From NCBI GenBank assembly GCA_012519705.1, contig JAAYPR010000032.1:1-37092 (forward strand): a stretch of DNA of 37,092 nucleotides, written 5' to 3'. Under the pieces are notes generated by a model. The model saw nothing but the letters and a program-made list of their open reading frames with translations, made no database searches and was not told the origin of the DNA. This document shows, one piece after another, positions 1-8,460 of this stretch. The position numbers and the translations under genes are program-made. Each line of letters opens with the position of its first letter. Position 1 is the first letter of the stretch. The stretch comes from Campylobacteraceae bacterium (lineage in GTDB: Bacteria; Campylobacterota; Campylobacteria; Campylobacterales; Campylobacteraceae).

Positions 1-82
1 AGAAATACTTAATAATTTCTCTAAATTTCTTCTCTGAAATCCTGGAACGATATATATACTTATTTTTCATCCTTGAAATCAT
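1..82 (-). CDS. Transposase N-terminus, IS1595-like (cut by window edge)
   Basis: The minus strand reads from position 82 off the left edge without a stop: MISRMKNKYIYRSRISEKKF, followed by REIIKYF. I recall this type of start (KYIYRSRIS..KFREI.KYF) from IS1595/ISXO2-type transposases of Campylobacter and Arcobacter relatives. Family members carry a DDE-type catalytic domain that moves the element, but that domain lies outside the window. I chose the ATG at 80-82 because an AAAGGAG-like ribosome site (complement of about 92-98) sits 9 bases upstream. An internal ATG at 68-70 has its purine run directly abutting it and is less likely. Only 27 residues are visible, so the family call rests on memory of a short motif. 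Confidence 0.55.
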   Translation of the reverse strand, partial: MISRMKNKYIYRSRISEKKFREIIKYF

Positions 83-116
83 AGTTTAAAGCTCCTTTGT
101 TAGAGCTTAACTTTAA

Positions 117-884
117 TTGAGCCAAAATTTTTATAAAAAATGGGGTTATATGACGATAGTTTTATTTGCGATATTTGGGACTTTTGTGGGAATTGTCTCT
201 GGGTTTTTTGGCATAGGTGGTGGAAGTGTTGTAGTGCCAACCTTGTTGATGATGGGTTATGATATAAAAGCCGCTGTTGGCATGAGTATAATGCAGATGG
301 TTTTAAGCTCGATGTTTGGTTCAGTTATGAACTATAGAGCTGGGAAGTTGGAGCTAAATGAGGGCATTATAGTTGGCATTGGTGGGCTTGTTGGAGCTAG
401 TTTTAGCGGGTTTGTGGTTAGAAATATACCAAATATCTATCTTGAAATAGGGCTTACTCTTATACTTTTTATCTCCATAGTTAAGTTTTTCGTAGCCCAA
501 CCGCAAGCTGAAAAACAGATAGACTCAAAACTTTTACTTTTTATAATAGGCGTTTTTATAGGCGTTGTAGGTGTGAGTATGGGGATTGGCGGAGGTGTGC
601 TTTTAACTCCAATACTAGTTGGGTTTTTAGGATATGATGTTAAAAAAGCTGTATCTATGGGGCTGTTTTTTGTGATGTTTTCATCAATCAGCGGGTTTAT
701 CTCAATGTCACTAAATGGACTGGTGGACTATAAATACGGCTTTTTACTTGGGGTTGGCTCACTAGTTGGCGTTTACTTTGGTGTGAAAATGGCTCACAGA
801 GTTGAAAGAGGACTTCAAAAAAAGCTACTTTTAGCTCTCTATATCATCCTATTTGTTGGGATGCTAAGTGAAATTTTGATTTAA
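117..884 (+). CDS. TSUP (TauE/SafE) family membrane transporter
   Basis: Probable permease for a small sulfur-containing or organic anion; the family includes sulfite and sulfoacetate exporters, but the substrate here cannot be told. The 255 residues are nearly all hydrophobic, with about eight predicted membrane segments arranged as two related halves. Each half opens with a glycine-rich signature: FGIGGG near residues 31-36 and MGIGGG near 155-160. The start is uncertain. TTG at 117 gives the longest frame; ATG at 150 gives a protein that begins directly at the first membrane helix, as many homologues do, but neither has a strong ribosome site. The gene is divergent from the transposase start, only about 34 bp away, so an insertion element may have replaced its original promoter. 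Confidence 0.85.
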   Translation: MSQNFYKKWGYMTIVLFAIFGTFVGIVSGFFGIGGGSVVVPTLLMMGYDIKAAVGMSIMQMVLSSMFGSVMNYRAGKLELNEGIIVGIGGLVGASFSGFVVRNIPNIYLEIGLTLILFISIVKFFVAQPQAEKQIDSKLLLFIIGVFIGVVGVSMGIGGGVLLTPILVGFLGYDVKKAVSMGLFFVMFSSISGFISMSLNGLVDYKYGFLLGVGSLVGVYFGVKMAHRVERGLQKKLLLALYIILFVGMLSEILI

Positions 885-894
885 ATAACTCTGC

Positions 895-900
895 TATGAT
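895..900 (+). promoter_or_regulatory. Candidate -10 box for uvrA
   Basis: TATGAT lies 34 bp before the uvrA start, in the short gap after the transporter gene. No clear -35 is visible, which is usual for Campylobacter sigma-70 promoters. Called by eye only. Confidence 0.4.
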
Positions 901-933
901 ACAAAATTCACAAAATTTTAGGAAATATAAAAG

Positions 934-3756
934 ATGAATGACAACATTGAAATAATAGGTGCAAGAGAAAATAACTTAAAAAATATAAATTTAACTATCC
1001 CAAAAAACAAGCTTATAGTTTTTACAGGACTTAGTGGAAGTGGGAAAAGCACATTAGCATTTGAGACTTTGTATGCAGAAGGGCAAAGACGCTATATGGA
1101 AAGCTTAAGTTCTTATGCAAGGCAGTTTTTAGACAGAGTGGGAAAACCTGATGTTGATAAAATCAACGGACTTACTCCAGCCATCGCGATAGATCAAAAA
1201 ACAACTTCTAAAAACCCTCGCTCAACTGTGGGAACGATAACTGAAATTTATGACTATCTAAGGCTTTTATACGCAAGAGTTGGTGTTCAGCACTGCCATA
1301 AATGTGGTAAGCAAATTTCAAAAATGAGTGCAAGCGATATCATAAGTGAGATTTTAAAACTCCCAGAGGGAGCGAAAATCATCATCTATTCACCAATAGC
1401 AAGAGAGAAAAAAGGAACTTTTGCCGACGTTATAGAAGACCTAAGAAACAAAGGCTACATAAGAGCTATGATAGATGGGGTGATGGTAAGACTTGATGAA
1501 GAGATAGAACTAAGCAAGACTAAAAAGCATACCATTTTTGCGGTAATTGACAGAACTGTGGTAAATGAAGATAATAAAGAAAGAATCGCCCAAGACGTGG
1601 AAAAAGCTCTAAATTTAAGCTACGGTGAGCTTGAAGTAGAGATAGTAAACGCTGATGAGTTTGGACTAAAAGAGAGTCATATCCACTACAGTGAGCATAT
1701 GGCTTGTTTTGATTGTAAAATTTCATTTCTTCCACTTGAACCACTAACTTTTAGCTTTAACTCTGTTAAAGGAGCTTGCCCTGAGTGCGATGGGTTGGGG
1801 CTTAGATACAGTATAGACTTAAACAAAATCACAAATAACGACAACAGCGTTCAAAAAGGAGCGATAAAACTACTATATGGGTTTAACAAAAGTTACTATC
1901 ATAAATTTACCATAGCTTTTTGCGAGCAAAATGGCATCCCAACAAACGTGCCTTATGGAGAGTTAAGTGAAAGCGACCAAAAGCTTATACTATATGGAAA
2001 TGCAAAAGAGATAGAGTTTGTTTGGAAAAGACATAAATTAACGCGTAAATTTGAAGGGGCGATAAAATATGTCTATGAGATGCTTAAAAACGAGAGTGAT
2101 TTTGAAGAGTTTATGAGTGAGAAAAAGTGTGATGCGTGCACGGGTCATAGACTAAAACCTGAAAGCCTAGCAGTAAAAGTCGCAGGGCAGGGCATCGCCG
2201 ATATCATAGATATGAGTATAGAAAACTCATATAAGTTTTTTAGCGATGAGAAAAATTTCGAGTATCTAAGCCAGCAGCAAATTCAAGTGGCAAAGCCGAT
2301 TTTGAAAGAAGTTAGAGAAAGATTAGAGTTTTTATATAACGTGGGTCTTGGATACTTAACTCTAAGTAGAGATAGTAGAACTATAAGCGGTGGAGAGGCT
2401 CAAAGGATAAGAATCGCATCTCAAATAGGCAGTGGCTTAAGCGGGGTTATGTATGTGTTAGATGAGCCAAGTATCGGACTACATGAGAGAGATACACTAA
2501 AACTAATCGACACTTTAACAAGCCTTAGAGATAAAGGAAACACAGTTATAGTTGTAGAGCATGACAAAAAGACTATAAAACAGGCTGATTTTATCGTAGA
2601 TATTGGTCCCGGGGCTGGAAACTACGGCGGGGATGTAGTGTTTGCTGGGACGGCGGACGAGCTTTTAAAAAGTGATACTTTAACAGCTAAGTATATAAAC
2701 GGTATCAAAAAAATAGACCATAGAAAAAACAGAAAACAGAGCGAGTGGCTAAATATCAAAAATGTAAATATCAACAACATTTCCAAGCTAAATGCTAAAT
2801 TTCCACTTCAAAACTTAGTCTGTATAACGGGTGTAAGCGGGAGTGGAAAAAGCTCACTAGTCCTTCAAACCCTACTTCCAACGGCGTTAGAAGAGCTAAA
2901 CAGAGCTAGAAAAGTAAAAACTTTAAAAGACGCTACTATTGAAGGGTTAGAGCATTTAGATAAAGTTATCTACCTTGACCAAAGCCCGATAGGCAGAACC
3001 CCACGCTCAAACCCAGCTACTTATACTGGGGCGATGGATGATATAAGAGACCTGTTTTCACAGACAAAAGAGGCAAAACTAAGAGGGTATAAAATAGGGC
3101 GTTTTAGCTTTAACGTCAAAGGTGGAAGATGTGAGAAGTGTAAGGGTGATGGTGAGATAAAGATAGAGATGCACTTTTTGCCTGACATTTTAGTTGAGTG
3201 TGATGCGTGTCACGGCTCACGTTATAACGAGCAGACTTTAGAGGTGAAATATAAAGGTAAAAGCATAGCTGATGTGCTAAGCATGAGTGTTGATGAAGCG
3301 TTAGAGTTTTTCAAAGCTGTGCCAAAAATTTACGCAAAACTCAAAACCATGCAAGACGTTGGGCTTGGGTATGTAAATTTAGGACAAAACGCCACAACTC
3401 TAAGTGGCGGGGAAGCTCAAAGAGTAAAACTTGCAAAAGAGCTAAGCAAGGCAAATACTGGAAAAACTCTTTATATCTTAGATGAGCCAACTACGGGGTT
3501 ACACTTTGCCGATGTGGATAAGCTAGTGGGAGTTTTACAACATTTAGTAGAGCTTGGAAACTCTGTTTTTGTGATAGAGCATAATATGGACGTGATAAAA
3601 AACGCTGACTATATCATAGATATGGGACCAGAAGGCGGAAGTAAAGGCGGGAAAATCATCGCCACAGGAACGCCAAAAGAGCTAGCTAAAAACTATAAAA
3701 AGAGCGGTTCTTACACTGGGAAATTTTTGGTGGAAGAGCTGGAAGAACTAGAGTAA
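934..3756 (+). CDS. uvrA: UvrABC excinuclease subunit A
   Basis: Damage-recognition ATPase of nucleotide excision repair; dimers load UvrB at distorted DNA in the cytoplasm. At 940 residues it has the normal family length. Two ABC modules are complete: Walker A GLSGSGKST at 32-40 and GVSGSGKSS near 633-641, with signature LSGGEAQR in the second half of each. Cysteine pairs are intact: CHKC near residue 120, CFDC with CPEC further on, and CEKC with CDAC in the second module. The latter is the zinc finger that controls DNA binding. The ATG is preceded by a weak AGGAAA. polA follows 17 bp downstream, so two repair genes probably share a transcript. Confidence 0.97.
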   Translation: MNDNIEIIGARENNLKNINLTIPKNKLIVFTGLSGSGKSTLAFETLYAEGQRRYMESLSSYARQFLDRVGKPDVDKINGLTPAIAIDQKTTSKNPRSTVGTITEIYDYLRLLYARVGVQHCHKCGKQISKMSASDIISEILKLPEGAKIIIYSPIAREKKGTFADVIEDLRNKGYIRAMIDGVMVRLDEEIELSKTKKHTIFAVIDRTVVNEDNKERIAQDVEKALNLSYGELEVEIVNADEFGLKESHIHYSEHMACFDCKISFLPLEPLTFSFNSVKGACPECDGLGLRYSIDLNKITNNDNSVQKGAIKLLYGFNKSYYHKFTIAFCEQNGIPTNVPYGELSESDQKLILYGNAKEIEFVWKRHKLTRKFEGAIKYVYEMLKNESDFEEFMSEKKCDACTGHRLKPESLAVKVAGQGIADIIDMSIENSYKFFSDEKNFEYLSQQQIQVAKPILKEVRERLEFLYNVGLGYLTLSRDSRTISGGEAQRIRIASQIGSGLSGVMYVLDEPSIGLHERDTLKLIDTLTSLRDKGNTVIVVEHDKKTIKQADFIVDIGPGAGNYGGDVVFAGTADELLKSDTLTAKYINGIKKIDHRKNRKQSEWLNIKNVNINNISKLNAKFPLQNLVCITGVSGSGKSSLVLQTLLPTALEELNRARKVKTLKDATIEGLEHLDKVIYLDQSPIGRTPRSNPATYTGAMDDIRDLFSQTKEAKLRGYKIGRFSFNVKGGRCEKCKGDGEIKIEMHFLPDILVECDACHGSRYNEQTLEVKYKGKSIADVLSMSVDEALEFFKAVPKIYAKLKTMQDVGLGYVNLGQNATTLSGGEAQRVKLAKELSKANTGKTLYILDEPTTGLHFADVDKLVGVLQHLVELGNSVFVIEHNMDVIKNADYIIDMGPEGGSKGGKIIATGTPKELAKNYKKSGSYTGKFLVEELEELE

Positions 3757-3773
3757 ATTTTAGAAGGAATTAT

Positions 3774-6410
3774 ATGAAAACTTTAACGATAATAGACACA
3801 TTTGGATTTTTCTTTAGACTTTACTACGCGATGAGTGGACTTAGAACTAGAGATGGCAAACCAAGCGGAATGGTACATGGGTTTGCAAATTTTATAGATA
3901 GCCTAAAAGGCGAGTATGAGAGTGATTATCTGATTTTTGCACTTGATAGCAAGGGCGAGACTTTTAGAAGTAAACTTGACCCAAATTATAAAAAAAACAG
4001 ACCAACCCCGCCGGACGCTCTTCTAGCTCAGCTTCCTATTTGTATAAAGATGATAGAAAATATGGGGCTTTGCTCGATGGGAGTGGAAGGCTACGAGGCA
4101 GATGATATCATCGCAAGTGCGGTTAAAAAGTTCAAAGATGAAGACATTTTTATAAGAGTTGTTTCGCACGATAAAGACCTTTATCAACTCATTAAAAATA
4201 ACAAAGTTGAAATTTACAGCCCTGCTAAAAAAGAGAGTTATGATGAAGAGGGATGTTTGGAGAAATACGGCGTTCATCCTAGTAAAATAAGGGATTTTCT
4301 AGCCATCGTTGGTGACACGGCGGACAATATCCCAGGAGTGAAAGGCATCGGCGAAAAGGGAGCAAAAAACCTGCTTGATGAGTTTGAGAGTTTAGAAGAT
4401 ATCTATGAAAATATAGATAAAATTTCAAATCCTAGAACGCAAAAATTACTTCTTGAGTCAAAAGAAAACGCATTTTTAAGCAAAGAGCTTGCAACTCTAT
4501 ACTATGACTTAGAAATTCCAAATTTAGAAAAGGCTAAATTTCCAAGCTCAAACCCACTTCTTAAAATCACAGGCACTTTAGAAGAGTATTCGCTAAATAG
4601 ACTTTTAGCAAATTTAAACGGCAACACCGTAAATTTAACCAAAAAAAGTGGCGAGTTTGAGAGCATTTTGGTAAATGATGAAGCTAAATTAATGGAACTT
4701 TTAAAAGATATTAAAAGCGATACTTTAGTAGCTTTTGATACAGAAACAACAGGAGTTGAGAGTAAAACCGCTCAAATAGTTGGGTTTTCATTCTGCTTTG
4801 ATGAAGAGAGTAGCTATTACGTGCCGATAAATCACAGCTTTTTAGGCGTGGAGAAGCAAATTTCAGCTGAAGTGGCTAGAAAAGCGGTTGAGCAAATTTA
4901 CAAAGGCTTTGTTATAGGACATAACCTTAAATTTGACTTTAGGATAGTTAGAAACAACCTCGGGCTAAATCCACCTAAAAACTACGCTGACACGATGATA
5001 ATGGCGTGGCTGATGGACCCAGGAAGTAGCGTTGGGATGGACAACTTAGCGATGAAACTCTTTAGCTATAAAACCATCAAATTTGAAGATGTAGTTAGAA
5101 AAGGCGAAACTTTCGCGAATGTAAATTTCCAAAACGCTACAAAATACGCTACTGAAGATGCTTATATCACACTTCGTTTTTATAAAGCTTTTGAAAATTT
5201 ACTTGATGAGCCGTTAAAAGAGGTGGCGAAAAATTTAGAGTTTCCATTTATAAAAGTTCTTTTGGATATGGAAGAAGAGGGCATTTTAATGGACATCTCA
5301 AAGCTTAGAGAGATGATATTTGACCTTGATTCAAAACTTAAAACCCTTACAAATGAAATTTACGAGTTAAGTGGCGAGAGGTTTAATATAAACTCACCAA
5401 AACAGCTTGGCGAAGTGCTATTTGAAAGGCTAAACTTACCACCTAGCAAAAAGACAAAAACAGGCTATAGCACCGATGAAAGTGTGCTTAGCTCACTTAT
5501 CGAAGCCCACCCTGTAATAGCTAAAATTCTTGAGTATAGAGAGCTTCATAAACTTCAAAGCACTTACACCGAGCCACTTTTAAGCTATGCTTTAAAAGAT
5601 GAGCAAAGCAGAGTCTATACAGACTTTTTACACACTGGAACAGCGACTGGAAGACTCTCATCTAGAAATCCAAATTTACAAAACATCCCAGCAAGGGGAG
5701 CTTTAGCAAAAGAGATGAGAGACTGCTTCATCTCTAAAGATGGCTTTAGTTTAGTCTCTCTTGACTACTCCCAGATAGAGCTTAGGCTTCTAGCTCATTT
5801 TAGCGAGGATAAGGCGTTGGTTGAGGCGTTTAAAAACAGCGAGGATATTCACACAAGAACGGCTATAAGTATATTTGGCACAAGTGATGCAACAAAAAGA
5901 GCGATTGCAAAGAGTATAAACTTTGGGCTTATTTACGGTATGGGGGCGAATAAACTAAGTGCTGAACTAGGAATCACAAGAAATGAAGCAAGAGAGTATA
6001 TAGAGCGGTATTTCAAAGCGTTTGTGACGATTAAGGAGTTTTTAGAAGGCTTAAAAATAGAAGCAAAAGAAAAAGGCTATATGGAAACTTTGCTTGGTAG
6101 AAGAAGAAACTTTAACTTCACAAACGCAAGTCCAAGAGAACTAGCGATGTATGAAAGAGAGGCGGTAAATACCAAATTTCAAGGCTCAGCAGCTGATATC
6201 ATAAAAACAGCGATGGTTAGAATAGAGCCACTTTTAAACGAAAACGCTAAAATGCTACTTCAAATTCACGACGAACTTATCTTTGAAGTAAGGGATGAGT
6301 ATATAGAAGAGTTTGGCAAGGAAGTAAAAGAGATAATGCAAAATGTCTGCAGGCTAAATGTGCCTTTAGTGACATCTTTAACTGCGGCAAAAAGCTGGGG
6401 CGAGTTGTAA
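3774..6410 (+). CDS. polA: DNA polymerase I with intact proofreading domain
   Basis: Repair polymerase that removes RNA primers and fills gaps. Its 878 residues hold three domains. The 5' nuclease covers about 1-255, with acidic clusters such as YEADD near 107-111 and GDTADN at 180-185. The 3'-5' exonuclease covers about 300-470, and the polymerase about 480-878. The four exonuclease metal ligands appear present: D322 and E324 in FDTETTG, D388 in LKFDF, and D462 in YATED. Polymerase motifs A (DYSQIELR, 664-671), B (R709 to NFGLIYG) and C (QIHDE, 830-834) are intact. Proofreading is therefore predicted active, unlike Pol I enzymes that have lost these residues. AAGGA stands before the ATG. Confidence 0.97.
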   Translation: MKTLTIIDTFGFFFRLYYAMSGLRTRDGKPSGMVHGFANFIDSLKGEYESDYLIFALDSKGETFRSKLDPNYKKNRPTPPDALLAQLPICIKMIENMGLCSMGVEGYEADDIIASAVKKFKDEDIFIRVVSHDKDLYQLIKNNKVEIYSPAKKESYDEEGCLEKYGVHPSKIRDFLAIVGDTADNIPGVKGIGEKGAKNLLDEFESLEDIYENIDKISNPRTQKLLLESKENAFLSKELATLYYDLEIPNLEKAKFPSSNPLLKITGTLEEYSLNRLLANLNGNTVNLTKKSGEFESILVNDEAKLMELLKDIKSDTLVAFDTETTGVESKTAQIVGFSFCFDEESSYYVPINHSFLGVEKQISAEVARKAVEQIYKGFVIGHNLKFDFRIVRNNLGLNPPKNYADTMIMAWLMDPGSSVGMDNLAMKLFSYKTIKFEDVVRKGETFANVNFQNATKYATEDAYITLRFYKAFENLLDEPLKEVAKNLEFPFIKVLLDMEEEGILMDISKLREMIFDLDSKLKTLTNEIYELSGERFNINSPKQLGEVLFERLNLPPSKKTKTGYSTDESVLSSLIEAHPVIAKILEYRELHKLQSTYTEPLLSYALKDEQSRVYTDFLHTGTATGRLSSRNPNLQNIPARGALAKEMRDCFISKDGFSLVSLDYSQIELRLLAHFSEDKALVEAFKNSEDIHTRTAISIFGTSDATKRAIAKSINFGLIYGMGANKLSAELGITRNEAREYIERYFKAFVTIKEFLEGLKIEAKEKGYMETLLGRRRNFNFTNASPRELAMYEREAVNTKFQGSAADIIKTAMVRIEPLLNENAKMLLQIHDELIFEVRDEYIEEFGKEVKEIMQNVCRLNVPLVTSLTAAKSWGEL

Positions 6411-6447
6411 GGGGTGAACGAGAATTTATGAAACAAATTAGTCTAGA

Positions 6448-6550
6448 GTCACGCTATAGCGTCACCCAGAGACGGGCGTAGTCCGGTGTGGCAATCCATA
6501 CTATCCACCGGTCATTGCGAGATTTTCGTTAGAAAATCGTGGCAATCCAT
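6448..6550. repeat. Two-unit dispersed-repeat-like element
   Basis: Two adjacent units each begin GTCA and end GTGGCAATCCAT (6488-6499 and 6539-6550, identical 12-mers). Unit B (6511-6550) is an imperfect hairpin: ATTGC pairs with GCAAT, and GATTTTC pairs with GAAAATC around a GTTA loop. Unit A (6448-6499) holds the 12-base palindrome ACGCTATAGCGT (6451-6462). CCGGTG (6483-6488) can also pair with CACCGG (6506-6511) across the unit boundary. The stretch looks richer in GC than its surroundings. It resembles the GTCATTGCGAG...GCAATCC palindromic repeats scattered in many bacterial genomes. No other copy was seen in this window, so dispersal is inference. Confidence 0.6.
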
Positions 6551-6725
6551 TTGAATAATTTTGAATTGAATTTAAGATGTTTTTTTATGAAGTTTTAAAG
6601 TTAAATTTTTTTAAGTAAAAATCTTATAAATTTCTCAAAGTTTTATTTGATGGATTACAACGCCTTTGTTTATCAGAGCGACCAATAGTTTAATTATTTA
6701 ATAAATTGAAGCAAACAAATAATTT
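6551..6725. other. AT-rich gap with no recognised gene
   Basis: This is the rest of the only gene-free stretch longer than 300 bp (6411-6787), between the polA end and a convergent lipoprotein gene. I see no open reading frame of note, no tRNA shape and no clear promoter. The sequence is mostly A/T runs. Confidence 0.6.
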
Positions 6726-6772
6726 CCACCCTAAATTTAGGGTGGAGTTATGAAGGCCTATAAATTTATAGG
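6726..6772. terminator. Twin perfect palindromes, possible bidirectional terminator
   Basis: Two perfect palindromes lie 11 bp apart: 20 bases at 6726-6745 (CCACCCTAAATTTAGGGTGG) and 16 bases at 6757-6772 (CCTATAAATTTATAGG). They lie just past the stop of the minus-strand lipoprotein gene and downstream of polA on the other strand. Neither side has a strong T run; the minus-strand exit reads GGAAATTATTTG. Termination is plausible but unproven. Confidence 0.45.
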
Positions 6773-6787
6773 TTATGGAAGTTAAAT

Positions 6788-7186
6788 TTAGATACAGCTA
6801 TTAACAGCTTCTTTTAAGTTTTGAACATATCCACGCTCATCTGTTACTAAAGCCCTTTCACAGCACGTTGTCTCAGGCACTGTTGAACAACCGTTTTCAT
6901 CACATTTATCTATCATAAGTCCTGTTGGTTTGCAGTTTTCCCAAACATAGACTTTGTTTCCAGCCGAGTTTACTCTAACTTCTTTTGGCTGTCCCCAAGT
7001 ATTTATAACAGTATCTATATGGAAACTTGTTTCCTCTGGTTTTGGTTTTGGAGCTTGTTTTTGTGGTGTCTCCATAGGTGGTTGATGAGGTTGTTTGCCT
7101 GTACCTTTGCCTACATTCCACTGTGAAGTTGTACATCCGCTCATTAAAATTGCCATAGCAAATAGAGCGATAAGTTGTCTTTTCAT
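6788..7186 (-). CDS. Cys-rich lipoprotein with BamE-like segment, function unknown
   Basis: I do not recognise this 132-residue protein. It opens with a lipoprotein signal: basic start, hydrophobic core and lipobox LMSGC with the lipidated cysteine at 18. It should be anchored to a membrane facing the periplasm. A Pro/Lys/Gln-rich linker (about 30-52) follows. Then comes a segment (about 57-82: IDTVINTWGQP, GNKVYVW) that recalls the fold signature of BamE/SmpA-type small outer-membrane proteins. The C-terminal part carries six cysteines (85, 95, 100, 108, 109, 131), suggesting disulfides or metal binding. AAGGAG precedes the ATG. It converges on polA and is divergent from the peroxidase gene. 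The BamE resemblance is my inference. Confidence 0.8.
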   Translation of the reverse strand: MKRQLIALFAMAILMSGCTTSQWNVGKGTGKQPHQPPMETPQKQAPKPKPEETSFHIDTVINTWGQPKEVRVNSAGNKVYVWENCKPTGLMIDKCDENGCSTVPETTCCERALVTDERGYVQNLKEAVNSCI

Positions 7187-7223
7187 AAGTTCTCCTTGAA
7201 ATTTTAAAAATACAATGACTAGG

Positions 7224-7229
7224 ATTATA
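7224..7229 (-). promoter_or_regulatory. Candidate -10 box for the lipoprotein gene
   Basis: On the minus strand this reads TATAAT in TTTTTTGATATAATCC, 38 bp before the ATG, giving a leader of about 30 bases. The T run just upstream fits the AT-rich upstream region of Campylobacter promoters. Confidence 0.55.
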
Positions 7230-7335
7230 TCAAAAAATATTAAAAACCGTAGTAAAATCTTTTATTTAAAAAATAAATATCTGTTTTTAAACTATTTATT
7301 AAAAATAGAGACAATTTAGAATATATTAATAATAA

Positions 7336-7352
7336 TTGTTGTATAATAACAA
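7336..7352 (+). promoter_or_regulatory. -10 box inside an inverted repeat, peroxidase promoter
   Basis: TATAAT at 7342-7347 lies about 38 bp before the peroxidase start. It is flanked by the inverted repeat TTGTT (7336-7340) and AACAA (7348-7352). A regulator binding this repeat would cover the -10. The regulator is unknown; operators of this shape are common at oxygen- and peroxide-responsive genes. Confidence 0.5.
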
Positions 7353-7384
7353 ATATTTTTTAAATATTAATATAAGGAGAAAAA

Positions 7385-8431
7385 ATGAGAGTTTTATCTA
7401 TTGTTGCTTGTTCAACATTAGCTCTAAGTTTAGGTTTTGCAAGCACGCTTGCAGATAGTGCAAAGTCTTTTGGTATAGAAGCACTTCCAGCTGATGAGGA
7501 AGCTTTAAATAAACTAGTTAATGAGTATTCGCCAGACTCAGAAAAATATCCAACTACAAAAGAGAGAGTTGAACTTGGTAAAATGCTATATTTTGACCCA
7601 AGACTTTCAAAAAGTGGAATTATCTCATGTAATACCTGTCACCATTTAGGCTTTGGTGGGACAGACAACGTTCCAGCATCAACAGGACACAAATGGACTC
7701 CAAACCCACGCCACTTAAACTCACCAACTGTTTATAACGCGGTATTTAACACGGCACAATTTTGGGATGGTAGAGCAGAGGACTTAGCAGCTCAAGCAGC
7801 AGGACCGATGGTTGACCCAGCTGAAATGGCATCAACTCCAGAGCACATTGAAGCAGTTATCCACTCAATTCCTGAGTATGTTGAGCTTTTCAAAGAAGCT
7901 TATGGTGCTGATGTTAAAGTTGACTATCCACTAATCGCTACAACTGTTGGCGTGTTTGAGAGAACTTTAGTTACTCCAACAAGATTTGATGACTTTTTAA
8001 ACGGCGATGAGAAAGCTTTAAGCGATGCAGAAAAAGAAGGCTTACAACTATTCTTAGATAAAGGTTGTGCAACTTGTCACAATGGTATAAACCTAGGCGG
8101 AACAATGCAAGCATTTGAGGTTGTTGAAAAGTATCAATTTGCTGATTTAGGTGGGTTTACGGGCGATGAAAACGGTCTAGTTAAAACTCCAGTTTTAAGA
8201 AACATCTTAAAAACAGCTCCATATTTCCACAACGGTGCGTTTTGGGACATAAAAGATGCGATTAAAGAGATGGGAAGTACTCAACTAGGCATTGAAATAA
8301 GCGACGCAGAAGCTGCTTCTATGGCAACTTTCTTTGAAGCACTTGAAGGTAGAATGCCAGAAATCATCTACCCAATGCTTCCAAACTCAACTCTTGACAC
8401 TCCAAAACCAGAGCTTGACTACAATAAATAA
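7385..8431 (+). CDS. Di-haem cytochrome c peroxidase
   Basis: Periplasmic enzyme that reduces hydrogen peroxide to water with electrons from cytochrome c. The 348 residues start with a cleavable signal peptide (about 1-23). Two haem-binding CxxCH sites follow: CNTCH at 82-86 (peroxidatic, low-potential) and CATCH at 228-232 (electron-accepting). FWDGRAEDL (127-135) and M296 in the MGSTQLG stretch match conserved family positions; the Met is the likely axial ligand of the electron-transfer haem. AAGGAGA lies before the ATG. It stands alone with its own promoter and terminator. Campylobacter genomes usually carry one or two such enzymes (Cj0020c and Cj0358 in C. jejuni); which orthologue this is I cannot say. 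Confidence 0.95.
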   Translation: MRVLSIVACSTLALSLGFASTLADSAKSFGIEALPADEEALNKLVNEYSPDSEKYPTTKERVELGKMLYFDPRLSKSGIISCNTCHHLGFGGTDNVPASTGHKWTPNPRHLNSPTVYNAVFNTAQFWDGRAEDLAAQAAGPMVDPAEMASTPEHIEAVIHSIPEYVELFKEAYGADVKVDYPLIATTVGVFERTLVTPTRFDDFLNGDEKALSDAEKEGLQLFLDKGCATCHNGINLGGTMQAFEVVEKYQFADLGGFTGDENGLVKTPVLRNILKTAPYFHNGAFWDIKDAIKEMGSTQLGIEISDAEAASMATFFEALEGRMPEIIYPMLPNSTLDTPKPELDYNK

Positions 8432-8438
8432 AAACTTT

Positions 8439-8460
8439 AACCCTTGCTTTTGCAAGGGTT
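8439..8460 (+). terminator. Intrinsic terminator after the peroxidase gene
   Basis: A 9-bp perfect stem, AACCCTTGC (8439-8447) with GCAAGGGTT (8452-8460), closes a TTTT loop and is followed by CTTCT. It starts 8 bases after the stop codon. Confidence 0.85.
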
